NCBI RefSeq assembly: GCF_001905845.1
Contig: NZ_LIVZ01000015.1
Coordinates: 1-64,000 of the forward strand
DNA length: 64,000 bases
Direction: 5' to 3'
Source: Streptomyces sp. TSRI0107
GTDB taxonomy: Bacteria; Actinomycetota; Actinomycetes; Streptomycetales; Streptomycetaceae
Shown: in pieces, positions 8,270-16,046 of the stretch
Position numbering within the stretch: the stretch's first letter is position 1
Layout of the letters: each line of letters begins with the position of its first letter
Program-made: the position numbers and the translations under genes
The notes under the pieces: generated by a model
Databases searched by the model: none
Seen by the model: the letters and a program-made list of their open reading frames with translations, nothing else
What the model was told of the DNA's origin: nothing

Positions 8270-8827
8270 TCATCCGGCGGCCGCCAGGAAGGCCGTACGG
8301 CTGCCCAGGGCGGCGGAGAACTGGTCGACGACCTGCGCCAGGGCCTCGGCGGCGGCGGGGGCGACGGTGAGGGTGCCGTCGTCGGCCACGGCGATCTCCT
8401 TGTCCAGGGTGAACCAGCCCTGGACGATGTGCCCGGCGCCCATGGAGCTGAGCACCGGGCGCAGCGCGTAGTCGATGGCGAGGACGTGCGCGGTGGTGCC
8501 GCCGGTCGCCAGCGGCAGCACCGTCTTGCCGACCAGCCCGTACTGCGGGAGCAGGTCGAGCAGGGACTTCAGCAGCCCGGAGTAGGCGGCCTTGTAGACG
8601 GGCGTGCCGATCACGACCCCGTCGGCGTGGTCGAACAGCGCGAGCGCCTCGGCGATCGCCGGGTGCCGGACGTCCGCGCCGAGCAGGGCCTCGGCGGGCA
8701 GGGTGCGGACGTCCAGCGGGATCACCTCGTGTCCCTGGGCGGTGAGCCGCCGGTCCAGGTGGCGCAGCAGCCGGGCGGTGCGGGAGGTGGCGGAGGGGCT
8801 TCCGGAGACGGACAGGACGGTGGCCAT
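8270..8827 (-). CDS. ssuE: NAD(P)H-dependent FMN reductase, SsuE/MsuE-like
   Basis: A 185-residue flavodoxin-fold reductase with SVSGSPSATSRTARLL at residues 5-20 (phosphate-binding loop) and GVVIGTPVYKAAYSGLLKSLLDLLPQ near residue 80, the classic SsuE pattern. It supplies FMNH2 to two-component monooxygenases. ATG 8827 is followed directly by the conserved strand, so no longer start is needed. Six LLM-type and one DszC-like monooxygenase in the first 16 kb could all draw on it, since no other flavin reductase is visible in that region. Confidence 0.9.
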   Translation of the reverse strand: MATVLSVSGSPSATSRTARLLRHLDRRLTAQGHEVIPLDVRTLPAEALLGADVRHPAIAEALALFDHADGVVIGTPVYKAAYSGLLKSLLDLLPQYGLVGKTVLPLATGGTTAHVLAIDYALRPVLSSMGAGHIVQGWFTLDKEIAVADDGTLTVAPAAAEALAQVVDQFSAALGSRTAFLAAAG

Positions 8828-8862
8828 GGCGGACCCTTCGAGGTGCGGGACGGGCGGGACGG

Positions 8863-9843
8863 CTACTGGTTGGTCTTGGGCAGGCCGGGCGGGTTGATCT
8901 CGGACTGGGGGACGGCCTCCTCGGACAGGCCCCAGCGCTTGAGCACCTGCGCGTAGGTGCCGTTGTCGATGACCTCGTCGAGCGCGGCGGAGAGCGGCTT
9001 CACCAGGCCGCTGTCCTTCTTGGTGGTGGCCGCGATGAGGCCCTGGAGGGTGGCGCCGGCCCCGGAGTAGGTGCCGACGACCTCGGTCTTGCCGGAGGTG
9101 GCCGCGTGGTAGGCGGCGGTCGGGTGGGGGCCGAGGTAGAGGTCGATGCGGCCGGACTGGAGGGCGAGGTAGGTGTCGCTGTCGTTCTGGTAGTACTTGA
9201 TGTCCACCGGCTTCCGGCCGGCCTTCTCGTTCTCCTCGCTCCACTCGATGAGCAGCTTCTCCTGGTTGGTGCCGCTGCCCACGGCGACGGTGCGGCCCGC
9301 CACGTCCTCGGGGCCGTCGATCTTCAGGCCGCTGCCCTTCTTCGCCTCGAAGCCGAGGTTGTCCTCGCGGTAGGTGGCGAAGTCGTACTTCTCCTTGCGT
9401 TCCTCGGTGACGGTGATGTTGCTGAAGCCGACGTCGTACTTGGCGCTGTCGAGGCCGACGAAGATGTTCTCCCAGGAGACCGTGTTGACCTTCGGCTTCA
9501 GGCCGAGGACGTCGGCGACCAGGCGGGAGAGGTCGGTCTCCACGCCGATGAGGGTCTTGTTGTCGGTGGCGTAGAAGTTCAGCGGCGCCGCCGAGGTGGA
9601 GGAGTAGACGATCTCCAGGGTGCCTCTCTCGCGGATCTCCTTCGGGACCTGGGCGGCTATGGAGTCGACCTTCCCGGTGGTGACGCGGTCCTGGTCGGGG
9701 CTGGTGTTGATCTTCGTCTTGGTGCCCTTGGTGTCCGCGACCTCGGTGGTGCCGCCGTCGTCGGGGTTGGCGCAGGCGGCGAGGACGAGGGCGGTGGCGA
9801 GTCCGAGAGCCGCTGCGGAGGTACGGCGGGTGAGGGTGGACAC
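8863..9843 (-). CDS. Polar amino-acid/cystine-type ABC transporter binding lipoprotein
   Basis: A 326-residue SBP_bac_3-type protein. A signal peptide ends at a lipobox (ALVLAACAN, Cys near residue 24). The segments KVDSIAAQVPKEIRERGTLEIVYSS and GVETDLSRLVADVLG are typical of the type-3 binding proteins for amino acids and cystine. The second binding protein at 11646-12590 shares the KVDSIAALLP motif, so they are paralogues. It sits 35 bp upstream of the FMN reductase and 48 bp after the ATPase gene. The ligand is probably an organosulfur amino acid or related compound, by context only. Confidence 0.88.
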   Translation of the reverse strand: MSTLTRRTSAAALGLATALVLAACANPDDGGTTEVADTKGTKTKINTSPDQDRVTTGKVDSIAAQVPKEIRERGTLEIVYSSTSAAPLNFYATDNKTLIGVETDLSRLVADVLGLKPKVNTVSWENIFVGLDSAKYDVGFSNITVTEERKEKYDFATYREDNLGFEAKKGSGLKIDGPEDVAGRTVAVGSGTNQEKLLIEWSEENEKAGRKPVDIKYYQNDSDTYLALQSGRIDLYLGPHPTAAYHAATSGKTEVVGTYSGAGATLQGLIAATTKKDSGLVKPLSAALDEVIDNGTYAQVLKRWGLSEEAVPQSEINPPGLPKTNQ

Positions 9844-9891
9844 GGTGGTTCTCCTTGCGTGCGGTTGCGTGCGGTGAGGGTTGCTGGGTGG

Positions 9892-10656
9892 TCAGAGGAC
9901 CTTGGAGAGGAAGGCGCGGGTGCGTTCGTGCCGCGGGGTGTCCAGGACGGCCGCGGGCGGCCCCTGTTCCACGACGACGCCGCCGTCCATGAACACCACG
10001 GTGTCGGCGACCTCGCGGGCGAAGCCGATCTCGTGGGTGACGACGATCATGGTGGTGCCGCCGGCGGCCAGGTCCTTGATGACGTCGAGGACTTCGCCGA
10101 CGAGTTCCGGGTCGAGCGCCGAGGTGGGCTCGTCGAAGAGCAGCACCTTCGGTTCGAGGGCCAGCGCGCGGGCGATGGCGACGCGCTGCTGCTGGCCGCC
10201 GGACAGCTGACGCGGGTAGGCGTCCGCCTTGTCGGCGAGCCCGACCCGGTCGAGCAGCCGGCGGGCGGCCCGCTCGGCGTCCTTGCGCGGGCGGCGCAGC
10301 GCGGAGACGGGGGCCTCGACGATGTTCTCCAGCACGGTCAGGTGCGGGAAGAGGTTGAAGTTCTGGAAGACGAACCCGATGTGGGTGCGCTGCTTCAGGA
10401 CGTCCTTCTCCCGCAGCTCGTGCAGCTTGTCGCCGGAGCGGCGGTAGCCGATGAGTTCGCCGTCGATGCTGATCCAGCCGCGGTTGACCTTCTCCAGGTG
10501 GTTGATGGCGCGCAGCAGGGTGGACTTGCCGGAGCCGGACGGGCCGAGGATCACGGTGACCTCTCCGGCGCGGACCTGGAGGTCGACGCCGCGCAGCACC
10601 TCCAGCGGCCCGAAGCTCTTGTGGACGCCGTGGACGTCCACCATCACCTGACTCAT
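9892..10656 (-). CDS. Polar amino-acid-type ABC transporter ATPase
   Basis: A 254-residue ATP-binding subunit with Walker A GPSGSGKS (39-46), Q-loop FVFQNFNLFPH (95-105), signature LSGGQQQ (150-156), Walker B LLFDEP (171-176) and the H-loop VVTHE. The sequence is of the GlnQ/TcyN type. ATG 10656 overlaps the permease stop by four bases (10653-10656). It would energise import through the permease with one of the two adjacent binding lipoproteins. Confidence 0.95.
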   Translation of the reverse strand: MSQVMVDVHGVHKSFGPLEVLRGVDLQVRAGEVTVILGPSGSGKSTLLRAINHLEKVNRGWISIDGELIGYRRSGDKLHELREKDVLKQRTHIGFVFQNFNLFPHLTVLENIVEAPVSALRRPRKDAERAARRLLDRVGLADKADAYPRQLSGGQQQRVAIARALALEPKVLLFDEPTSALDPELVGEVLDVIKDLAAGGTTMIVVTHEIGFAREVADTVVFMDGGVVVEQGPPAAVLDTPRHERTRAFLSKVL

Positions 10657-11642
10657 CGGCTGTCTCCCAGGGGCTTGAGGGTTACGACGGGCTGGTCGCG
10701 CCGGGCGGCCGCGGTGCGCAGGTCGCGGACGAGACGCCGGGCGCGCTGGAGCGGGGTGGGCGGCGGGGTGCGGTCGGCGCCGCGGGCGAAGTGCCGTTCG
10801 ACGTAGTACTGGGCGACCGAGAGCACGGAGGTCAGCACCACGTACCAGGCGGTGGCGACGAGGAGCAGCGGGATCACCCGGCCGTTGCGGCCGTAGATCA
10901 CCTGCACCTGGTAGAACAGCTCGCCGATCGACATCACGTACACCACCGACGTGCCCTTCAGCAGGCCGATGATCTCGTTGCCGGCGGTGGGCAGGATGGC
11001 CCGCATGGCCTGCGGGAGCACGATCCGGCGGATCTGGCGCAGCCGGGGGATGCCGAGCGCCGCGGCGGCCTCCAGCTGCCCGTGATCGACGGCGATGACA
11101 CCGCCGCGGACGATCTCGGCCGCGTACGCCGCCTGATGCAGCGTCAGTCCGATGACGGCGGCGCCGATGGTGCCGATGAGGCTGTTGCTGTCGACGGACC
11201 AGAACACCGGCCCGAACGGGATGCCGACGCCCAGCCGCTCGTACAGGGCGCTCAGATTGAACCAGAACACCAGCTGGACGATCATCGGGATGGACCGGAA
11301 GACCCAGATGTACGTCCAGGCGACGGTCTGCAGCACCGGGCTGCGGGACAGGCGCATGAAGGCGAGCACGGTGCCGAGGAGGAAGCCCAGGACGGTGGCG
11401 TAGGCGGTGAGCTGGAGCGTCACCCACACGGCCTGGACGATGGTCTCGGACAGGATGTAGTCACGGAAGACGTGCCACTCCCACACGGGGTTGGTGGCCA
11501 GTCCGTGCGCGAACTGGGCGACCAGCACGATCACGGCGGTGGCCGCCACCCACCGGGCGTAGTGGCGGACGGGGACGACCCTGAACTCGGCCGGTTCGCC
11601 GGCCAGTCGCTTCGTCGGTTCGGTCAAGGTGTCGCTGCTCAT
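10653..11642 (-). CDS. Polar amino-acid-type ABC transporter permease
   Basis: A 329-residue HEQRo/GlnP-type permease. Membrane segments begin around residue 30 (WVAATAVIVLVAQFAHGLA) and continue with the transmembrane-domain entry TIVQAVWVTLQLTAYATVLGFLLGTVLAF. The cytoplasmic EAA-type loop AALGIPRLRQIRRIVLPQAM near residue 205 contacts the ATPase. It is encoded between the ATPase and the second binding lipoprotein (4-bp spacing), and probably works as a homodimer because only one permease gene is present. Confidence 0.93.
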   Translation of the reverse strand: MSSDTLTEPTKRLAGEPAEFRVVPVRHYARWVAATAVIVLVAQFAHGLATNPVWEWHVFRDYILSETIVQAVWVTLQLTAYATVLGFLLGTVLAFMRLSRSPVLQTVAWTYIWVFRSIPMIVQLVFWFNLSALYERLGVGIPFGPVFWSVDSNSLIGTIGAAVIGLTLHQAAYAAEIVRGGVIAVDHGQLEAAAALGIPRLRQIRRIVLPQAMRAILPTAGNEIIGLLKGTSVVYVMSIGELFYQVQVIYGRNGRVIPLLLVATAWYVVLTSVLSVAQYYVERHFARGADRTPPPTPLQRARRLVRDLRTAAARRDQPVVTLKPLGDSR

Positions 11643-11645
11643 GGG

Positions 11646-12590
11646 TCACCTGTGCTCTGGCGGGTTGATCCGCGACGCGTCGATCGCGGAGGCGCTGGTA
11701 CCCCACTTGTCGAGGATCCGGGCGTAGGTGCCGTTCTCGATCAGCTCGTTGACCGCGGCCTGGAAGGCCTTGGTGAGCGGGGAGCCCTTCTGGAAGGCGA
11801 AACCGACATCGAGCCGGTGGTACTCGCCGAGGAAGGCGGTCCGGGACGCGGGCTGGGACGCCTGGTAGCGCAGTCCGTTGATGGTCGACATGATCACGTC
11901 GATCCGGCCCTGCTGGAGCGCGGTGAGGCTCGCCGCGTTCTCCGAGTACACCTTCACGTCGTACGGCTTCTTGCCCGCCTCGGCGCACACGCCCTTCTCC
12001 GCTTCGAGGGTCGCCTCGAAGGTGGTGCCGGCGTTGGTGCCGACGGTCAGGCCGCACAGCTGGGTGAGGTCGGTGACCTTTCCTTCGAGCGCGGGGCTGT
12101 CCTTCCGCACGGCGAAGCCCTGGCCGTCGTTGATGTAGGTGACGAAGTCGACGCGCTTCAGGCGTTCGGTGGTGACGCCGAAGTTGCCGGTGCCGACGTC
12201 GAACTTGCCGCTGCCGAGGGCGGGCAGGATCGACTCGAACGAGGCCTCCTGGCGCTCCAGCTTCACCCCGAGGACCTTGGCGACCGCGTCGGCGAGGTCG
12301 ATGTCCTGGCCGGCGGGTGCCTTGTCGGAGCCGTTCGGGTAGTAGGCGCCGGGCGGGAAACCGATGGAGCTGCCGACCCGCAGGGTGCCCGACTTCCGTA
12401 CGTCGGCGGGCAGCAGGGCGGCGATGGAGTCCACCTTGCGCACGGCGGCGACCGGGTCGTCGGTCGGCGCGGGGGACGGCTGCGCGCCCACCGCGGTGGT
12501 GCCGGTGGTGCCGCCGGAGCCGCAGGCGGTCAGCGCGAGGACCGGCAGGAGCGCGAGGCCGAGTGCGGACACGGTGCGTCGGAGGTTCAC
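11646..12590 (-). CDS. Second polar amino-acid/cystine-type binding lipoprotein
   Basis: A 314-residue SBP_bac_3-type lipoprotein with a lipobox at VLALTACGS (Cys near residue 23), KVDSIAALLPADVRKSGTLRVGSS, and QDIDLADAVAKVLGVKLE. The start ATG 12590 overlaps the GNAT stop by four bases. Two paralogous binding proteins serving one permease recall the twin TcyJ/TcyK proteins of the Bacillus S-alkylcysteine and cystine systems and would widen the ligand range. Confidence 0.9.
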   Translation of the reverse strand: MNLRRTVSALGLALLPVLALTACGSGGTTGTTAVGAQPSPAPTDDPVAAVRKVDSIAALLPADVRKSGTLRVGSSIGFPPGAYYPNGSDKAPAGQDIDLADAVAKVLGVKLERQEASFESILPALGSGKFDVGTGNFGVTTERLKRVDFVTYINDGQGFAVRKDSPALEGKVTDLTQLCGLTVGTNAGTTFEATLEAEKGVCAEAGKKPYDVKVYSENAASLTALQQGRIDVIMSTINGLRYQASQPASRTAFLGEYHRLDVGFAFQKGSPLTKAFQAAVNELIENGTYARILDKWGTSASAIDASRINPPEHR

Positions 12591-13141
12591 GGGGTGGCTG
12601 CCTTTCCGGTGGCGGCTGTGGTGCGGGCGGTGTGCGGCAGGTGCTTCTCGAAGGGCAGCGGGCCGATGGTCTCCGGATCGGCGTGCGTGTCGAAGAGCGG
12701 TGTGTAGCCGGTCGCCAGGTACAGGCCGCGCGCCTCGGGCTGGCGCGGGCCGGTGGTCAGGTAGACGCGTCGGTAGCCGCGGGCGAGCGCCTCGCGTTCC
12801 AGTTCGGCGACGACCCGCCGGGCGAGGCCGCGCCGCCGGTGGGCGGAGTGCGTCCAGATCCTCCCCCGGACTTCGTCCGGGGGGACCCCCATCCGTTCGG
12901 CCGTGCCGGTGTCGTACCGGCGGAACGCGCCGCCCGCGACGGGTTCGCCGCCTTCGAGGAGCAGCAGGAGGACACCGCCGTACCGGGCCGTGAACTCCTC
13001 GTCCGGGTAGCGGGCGAGTTCGGCGTGGGCGTCCTTGCCGTAGCGGGTGGAGTACTCGTCGCGGAGTTCGCGCAGCAGCGGCCGGACTCTGGGGTCGGAG
13101 ACCGGGACCTGAACGACGGTCAGGTCGGGGGCGGACGTCAT
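12587..13141 (-). CDS. GNAT-family N-acetyltransferase
   Basis: A 184-residue acetyltransferase. The acetyl-CoA-binding region is recognisable as HSAHRRRGLARRVVAELEREALARGYRRVYLTTGPRQPEARGLYLATGYTPLF. The gene overlaps both neighbours by ATGA junctions (13138-13141 and 12587-12590), so its product is tightly coupled to a flavin monooxygenase and an amino-acid-type importer. In Bacillus subtilis the equivalent combination N-acetylates S-alkylcysteines before oxidative cleavage; a similar job is inferred. A mobile palindromic sequence (12858-12895) is built into the coding region and encodes part of the GVPPDEVRGRI segment just before the acetyl-CoA motif. Confidence 0.85.
   Translation of the reverse strand: MTSAPDLTVVQVPVSDPRVRPLLRELRDEYSTRYGKDAHAELARYPDEEFTARYGGVLLLLLEGGEPVAGGAFRRYDTGTAERMGVPPDEVRGRIWTHSAHRRRGLARRVVAELEREALARGYRRVYLTTGPRQPEARGLYLATGYTPLFDTHADPETIGPLPFEKHLPHTARTTAATGKAATP
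12858..12895. repeat. Palindromic repeat inserted in frame in the GNAT gene
   Basis: CCCCCGGAC and GTCCGGGGG (9-bp arms, 3-nt TTC loop, 12863-12883) are followed by GACCCCCA. This resembles a dispersed palindrome familiar from Streptomyces genomes, usually seen between genes. Here it is read through in frame. Confidence 0.55.
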
Positions 13142-14265
13142 TCCCCCACCGCCGCCAGGGTCTGGGTGCCGCGGGCGGCGCGTTCGGCGTCGCGCTTGGC
13201 GACCTCCTCGCGGACGATCGGGATCACGTACCGGCCGAAGTCGATGGCGTCGCCCAGCAGGTCGTAGCCGCGGGCGGAGAGGATGTCGACGCCGAGGTCG
13301 TAGTAGTCGAGGAGGGCCTGAGCGACCGTCTCCGGGGTGCCGACCAGGGCGTTGGAGTTGCCCGCGCCGCCCGTGGCGGCGGCCGTCGGGGTCCACAGGG
13401 CGCGGTCGTAGCGCTCCCCCGCCTCCGCGATGGCGATCAGCCGCTGCGAGCCGGTGTTCTGCGGGGCACCGCTGCGGTGGTGGCGGACGAGTCCGGCCTC
13501 GCGGCGCTCGCGGATGGCCCCGACCGTGCGGTGGGCCTTCTCCCAGGCGAGTTCCTCGGTGGGGGCGATGATCGGCCGGAACGCCACCTGGACGCGGGGC
13601 ACGTCGGTGCGGCCGGCCGCCCGCGCCGCGGCCTTCACGGCCTCGATCTGCTCGGCCGTCCTCTCCAGGGGTTCGCCCCACAGGCAGTAGATGTCGGCCT
13701 CGGCGCCGCCCGCGGCGTACGCGGCGGGTGAGGAGCCGCCGAACGAGACGCCGGGGCGGGGCTGTTGCACCGGGAAGACGTCGCTGACGAAGTCGTGGAA
13801 GCGGTAGTGCTCGCCCTCGTGGTCGAAGGGCTCGTGGGTCGTCCAGATCTTCTTGACGATCCGGATGTACTCGCGGGTGCGCTCGTAGCGCTCGTCCTTG
13901 GTGAGGGTGTCGCCCTCGCGGCCCTGCTCGTGGTCGTTCCCGCCGGTGATGAAGTGCACCGTCAGCCGGCCCTCGCTGATCTGGTCGAGGGTGGCGAAGG
14001 TCTTCGCGGCGAACGTCGGGTACGAGACGTTGGGGCGGTGGGCGAGCAGGATCTGCAGCCGCTCCAGCCTGCTCGCGACGTAGGCGGCGGCCGGCGCGGG
14101 GTCCGGGGATCCCGAGCCGTAGGCGAACAGCACCCGGTCCCAGCCGTGGTCCTCGTGCGCCCGGGCGAGCCGGAGCGTGTACTCCTTGTCGAAGGCGGCA
14201 CCGGAGCGCGGGGTGGTTTCGGAGCCGTCGTTGGTGGCGGCGATGCCAAGGAACTCCACGGGCAT
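13138..14265 (-). CDS. SsuD-like FMNH2-dependent alkanesulfonate monooxygenase
   Basis: A 375-residue LLM-class protein. Signatures are DRVLFAYGSGSPDPAPAAAYVA, QILLAHRPNVSYPTFAAK, ISEGRLTVHFITGGNDHEQ, VSFGGSSPAAYAAGG and DIYCLWGEPL. These place it near SsuD, but it is clearly diverged from the second SsuD-like enzyme at 7085-8191, so a different sulfonate or thioether substrate is likely. First structural gene of the operon, 243 bp after a leader peptide with a strong hairpin, and overlapping the GNAT gene by four bases. Confidence 0.88.
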   Translation of the reverse strand: MPVEFLGIAATNDGSETTPRSGAAFDKEYTLRLARAHEDHGWDRVLFAYGSGSPDPAPAAAYVASRLERLQILLAHRPNVSYPTFAAKTFATLDQISEGRLTVHFITGGNDHEQGREGDTLTKDERYERTREYIRIVKKIWTTHEPFDHEGEHYRFHDFVSDVFPVQQPRPGVSFGGSSPAAYAAGGAEADIYCLWGEPLERTAEQIEAVKAAARAAGRTDVPRVQVAFRPIIAPTEELAWEKAHRTVGAIRERREAGLVRHHRSGAPQNTGSQRLIAIAEAGERYDRALWTPTAAATGGAGNSNALVGTPETVAQALLDYYDLGVDILSARGYDLLGDAIDFGRYVIPIVREEVAKRDAERAARGTQTLAAVGE

Positions 14266-14481
14266 GGGAGAGGGCCTTTCCTCGGGTTCGCTGAGGCGGC
14301 GCCGTGCCGTGCGGGGCGTGCGGGCACGGCACCGCGGCCTCAGTGCGGAACCGGGTGGTGAACGTGGTGAACGGGTGCGGCGACGCCGGGGCGTGGGCCG
14401 GCGGCGCGGCGGGAGAGCGGCAACACGGGTGCCGGGAACGGGGAGTCCGGCCCGCTTACGGGATGGGCCGGGAAAGAGAGG

Positions 14482-14499
14482 GGGCCGGTCGGCCGGCCC
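14482..14499 (-). terminator. Attenuator-like hairpin after the leader peptide
   Basis: GGGCCGG and CCGGCCC (7-bp arms, 4-nt loop) lie 10 nt after the leader stop and, on the minus strand, are followed by the pyrimidine-rich CCTCTCTTTCCC. This is the best terminator-like structure of the three leader regions. Ribosome stalling at the two adjacent Cys codons of the leader would place the ribosome about 20 nt from it. Confidence 0.55.
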
Positions 14500-14508
14500 G
14501 CTGCCGCG

Positions 14509-14586
14509 TCAGGCGCAACACGCCGCGGACCACACCCGACCGAAGTCGATGTGGCCACGGGTGACCAGGCGCTGCTCGGCATTCAT
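14509..14586 (-). CDS. Sulfur-operon leader peptide with tandem Cys codons
   Basis: A 25-residue open frame whose C-terminal part is RGHIDFGRVWSAACCA. It shares the R-x-H-I-D-x-x-R core with the leaders at 6899-6991 and 16633-16740. Two adjacent Cys codons (TGT TGC) stand one codon before the stop, the expected layout for cysteine-dependent attenuation. A -10 like TCAATT ends 7 nt before the ATG, so the peptide may be translated from a leaderless transcript. The operon of 13138-14265 and downstream genes follows. Confidence 0.8.
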   Translation of the reverse strand: MNAEQRLVTRGHIDFGRVWSAACCA

Positions 14587-14592
14587 GCGATT

Positions 14593-14622
14593 AATTGAGC
14601 AGTACATCGCACGTCTCGTCAA
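14593..14622 (-). promoter_or_regulatory. Promoter of the leader-led minus-strand operon
   Basis: TTGACG (14617-14622) and TCAATT (14593-14598) on the minus strand are spaced by 18 bp. The predicted start falls at about 14586, the leader ATG. The local AT-rich patch stands out in this GC-rich sequence. Confidence 0.5.
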
Positions 14623-14668
14623 CTGCGGCCCGTATGCCGGACGACCCCTCCGAGCCACCTTCCCCAGA

Positions 14669-14691
14669 TTTCCTATCGATTTACTAGGAAA
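14669..14691. promoter_or_regulatory. 23-bp inverted repeat, candidate CymR-like operator
   Basis: Perfect 7-bp arms TTTCCTA (14669-14675) and TAGGAAA (14685-14691) with a 9-bp spacer. It sits between a leader-led operon on the minus strand and the DszC-like gene on the plus strand, 3 bp upstream of a TTGACG -35, so one bound regulator could affect both directions. Confidence 0.65.
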
Positions 14692-14694
14692 GTA

Positions 14695-14724
14695 TTGACG
14701 GTGCCTCAGAACGCTGCGCAGGAT
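14695..14724 (+). promoter_or_regulatory. Promoter of the DszC-like gene
   Basis: TTGACG (14695-14700) and CAGGAT (14719-14724) are spaced by 18 bp. The predicted start is at or next to the ATG at 14732, so a leaderless mRNA is likely. Confidence 0.45.
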
Positions 14725-14731
14725 GAGGCAC

Positions 14732-15961
14732 ATGCCCACTGCCCCTGCGCCGTCCCAGCCCGCCGCGGAGCCCGAGCGAACCGGGCCCGGCCGTGCGCAC
14801 TGGCTGCGCGTGACCCGTGAGACGGCGGACGACCTGGCCACCGACGCGGTGGTCCGGGAACAGGCCGGCAAGGCCCCGTTCGACGAGGTGTCCCGGCTGC
14901 GCGAGGCGGGGCTGCTGACCCTGCTGATACCGGCGGCGCTCGGCGGAGGCGGCGCGGACTGGCCCACGGCCTGCGCCGTCGTGCGGGAGATCGCCGCGGC
15001 CGACGGCGCCATCGGCCAACTGCTGGGCTCCCACTACTTCCTGTCGTGGAGCGCCCGGTTCCTCGGCGACCCCGTGTGCACCGACCGGCTCGCCCGGCGG
15101 TCCGCGGCGGAGCAGTGGTGCTGGGGCGGCGGCCTGGCCCGCCAGGAGCCGCAGTTGGCCCTGGCCCCCACCGCCGGCGGCCATGTGCTGGACGGCCGCC
15201 AGAGCTATGTCACCGGAGTGCTGGTGGCCGACCGCGTCGTCGTACGGGCCGTGCGCACGGACACGGCCGAACCGGTCGCCGTCCTCGTCGACCCGGCCGC
15301 CCCCGGCGTGCGGATAGACAACGATGCCGACCCCTTCGGCCAGCGGCTCGCGGCCGGCGGCAGCATGGAGTTCGACGCCGTGCCGGTCGCCGCCGAGGAC
15401 GTCCTCGGCTCGCTGTCCGCGGAGGAGGAGGCGCTGTCGCCGCGCGCCGCCCTGGTGTCGCCGGTCGGGCGGCTGCTCTCCGCGCAGCTCCAGCTCGGCA
15501 TGGCCGAGGGCGTGCTCTCCGAAGCCCGGGAGTACGGCAGAGCGGGTCACGCGCCCTGGCACCCCGCCTGGCCGGTCGGCTCCCCGCACGACCCGCATGT
15601 GCTGACCGCCTTCGGCGAGCTCACCGTCCTCACCCGCGCCGCCTCCGCCCTCACCGATCAAGCCCTGGCCGCGGTCTGCGACGGACTGGCCCGCGGCGAC
15701 GACCTCACCTTCGAGGAGCACGCGGAGACCGCCGTCCTGGTGGCCATGGCCGAGGCCGCGGCCACCCGGGCCGCGCAGGAGTCGACCAGCCGGGCCCTGG
15801 ACATCGTCGGCGCCCGCTCGACCTCCGCCCGGCTGGGCTTCGACCGCTTCTGGCGCAACGCCCGCACCCACACCCTCTATGAGCCCACGGCCCATCGCCT
15901 CCGCGATGTCGGGGACTACTTCCTGAACGGCGCACACCCGCCGTTCGCCCTGCCGATCTGA
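14732..15961 (+). CDS. DszC/SfnB-like acyl-CoA-dehydrogenase-fold monooxygenase
   Basis: A 409-residue protein of the acyl-CoA dehydrogenase fold that lacks usual acyl-CoA context. Features include LREAGLLTLLIPAALGGGGADWPTACAVVREIAAADGAIGQLLGSH-type segments, GQRLAAGGSMEFDAVPVAAEDVLG in the middle domain, and RALDIVGARSTSARLGFDRFWRNARTHTLYEP at the C-terminus, as in FMNH2-dependent DszC and SfnB. Such enzymes oxidise sulfides or sulfoxides or serve in sulfone use. ATG 14732 is preferred because it lies where a leaderless transcript would begin; ATG 14723 is an alternative. It is divergent from the leader-led sulfur operon. Confidence 0.85.
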   Translation: MPTAPAPSQPAAEPERTGPGRAHWLRVTRETADDLATDAVVREQAGKAPFDEVSRLREAGLLTLLIPAALGGGGADWPTACAVVREIAAADGAIGQLLGSHYFLSWSARFLGDPVCTDRLARRSAAEQWCWGGGLARQEPQLALAPTAGGHVLDGRQSYVTGVLVADRVVVRAVRTDTAEPVAVLVDPAAPGVRIDNDADPFGQRLAAGGSMEFDAVPVAAEDVLGSLSAEEEALSPRAALVSPVGRLLSAQLQLGMAEGVLSEAREYGRAGHAPWHPAWPVGSPHDPHVLTAFGELTVLTRAASALTDQALAAVCDGLARGDDLTFEEHAETAVLVAMAEAAATRAAQESTSRALDIVGARSTSARLGFDRFWRNARTHTLYEPTAHRLRDVGDYFLNGAHPPFALPI

Positions 15962-16046
15962 CACCGGCCGGCGCTGGGGGCGGGGCGGGCCACTGGTGCC
16001 CGTGCCCCCTACGGAGAGCGGCCGGGACCTGCGGGATAATGGCCGT

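Noticed and set aside
15961..16046. A fourth 23-bp operator upstream of the Rrf2 gene
   Set aside because: No TTTCCTA/TAGGAAA arms are present; the Rrf2 gene seems not to have the same site.
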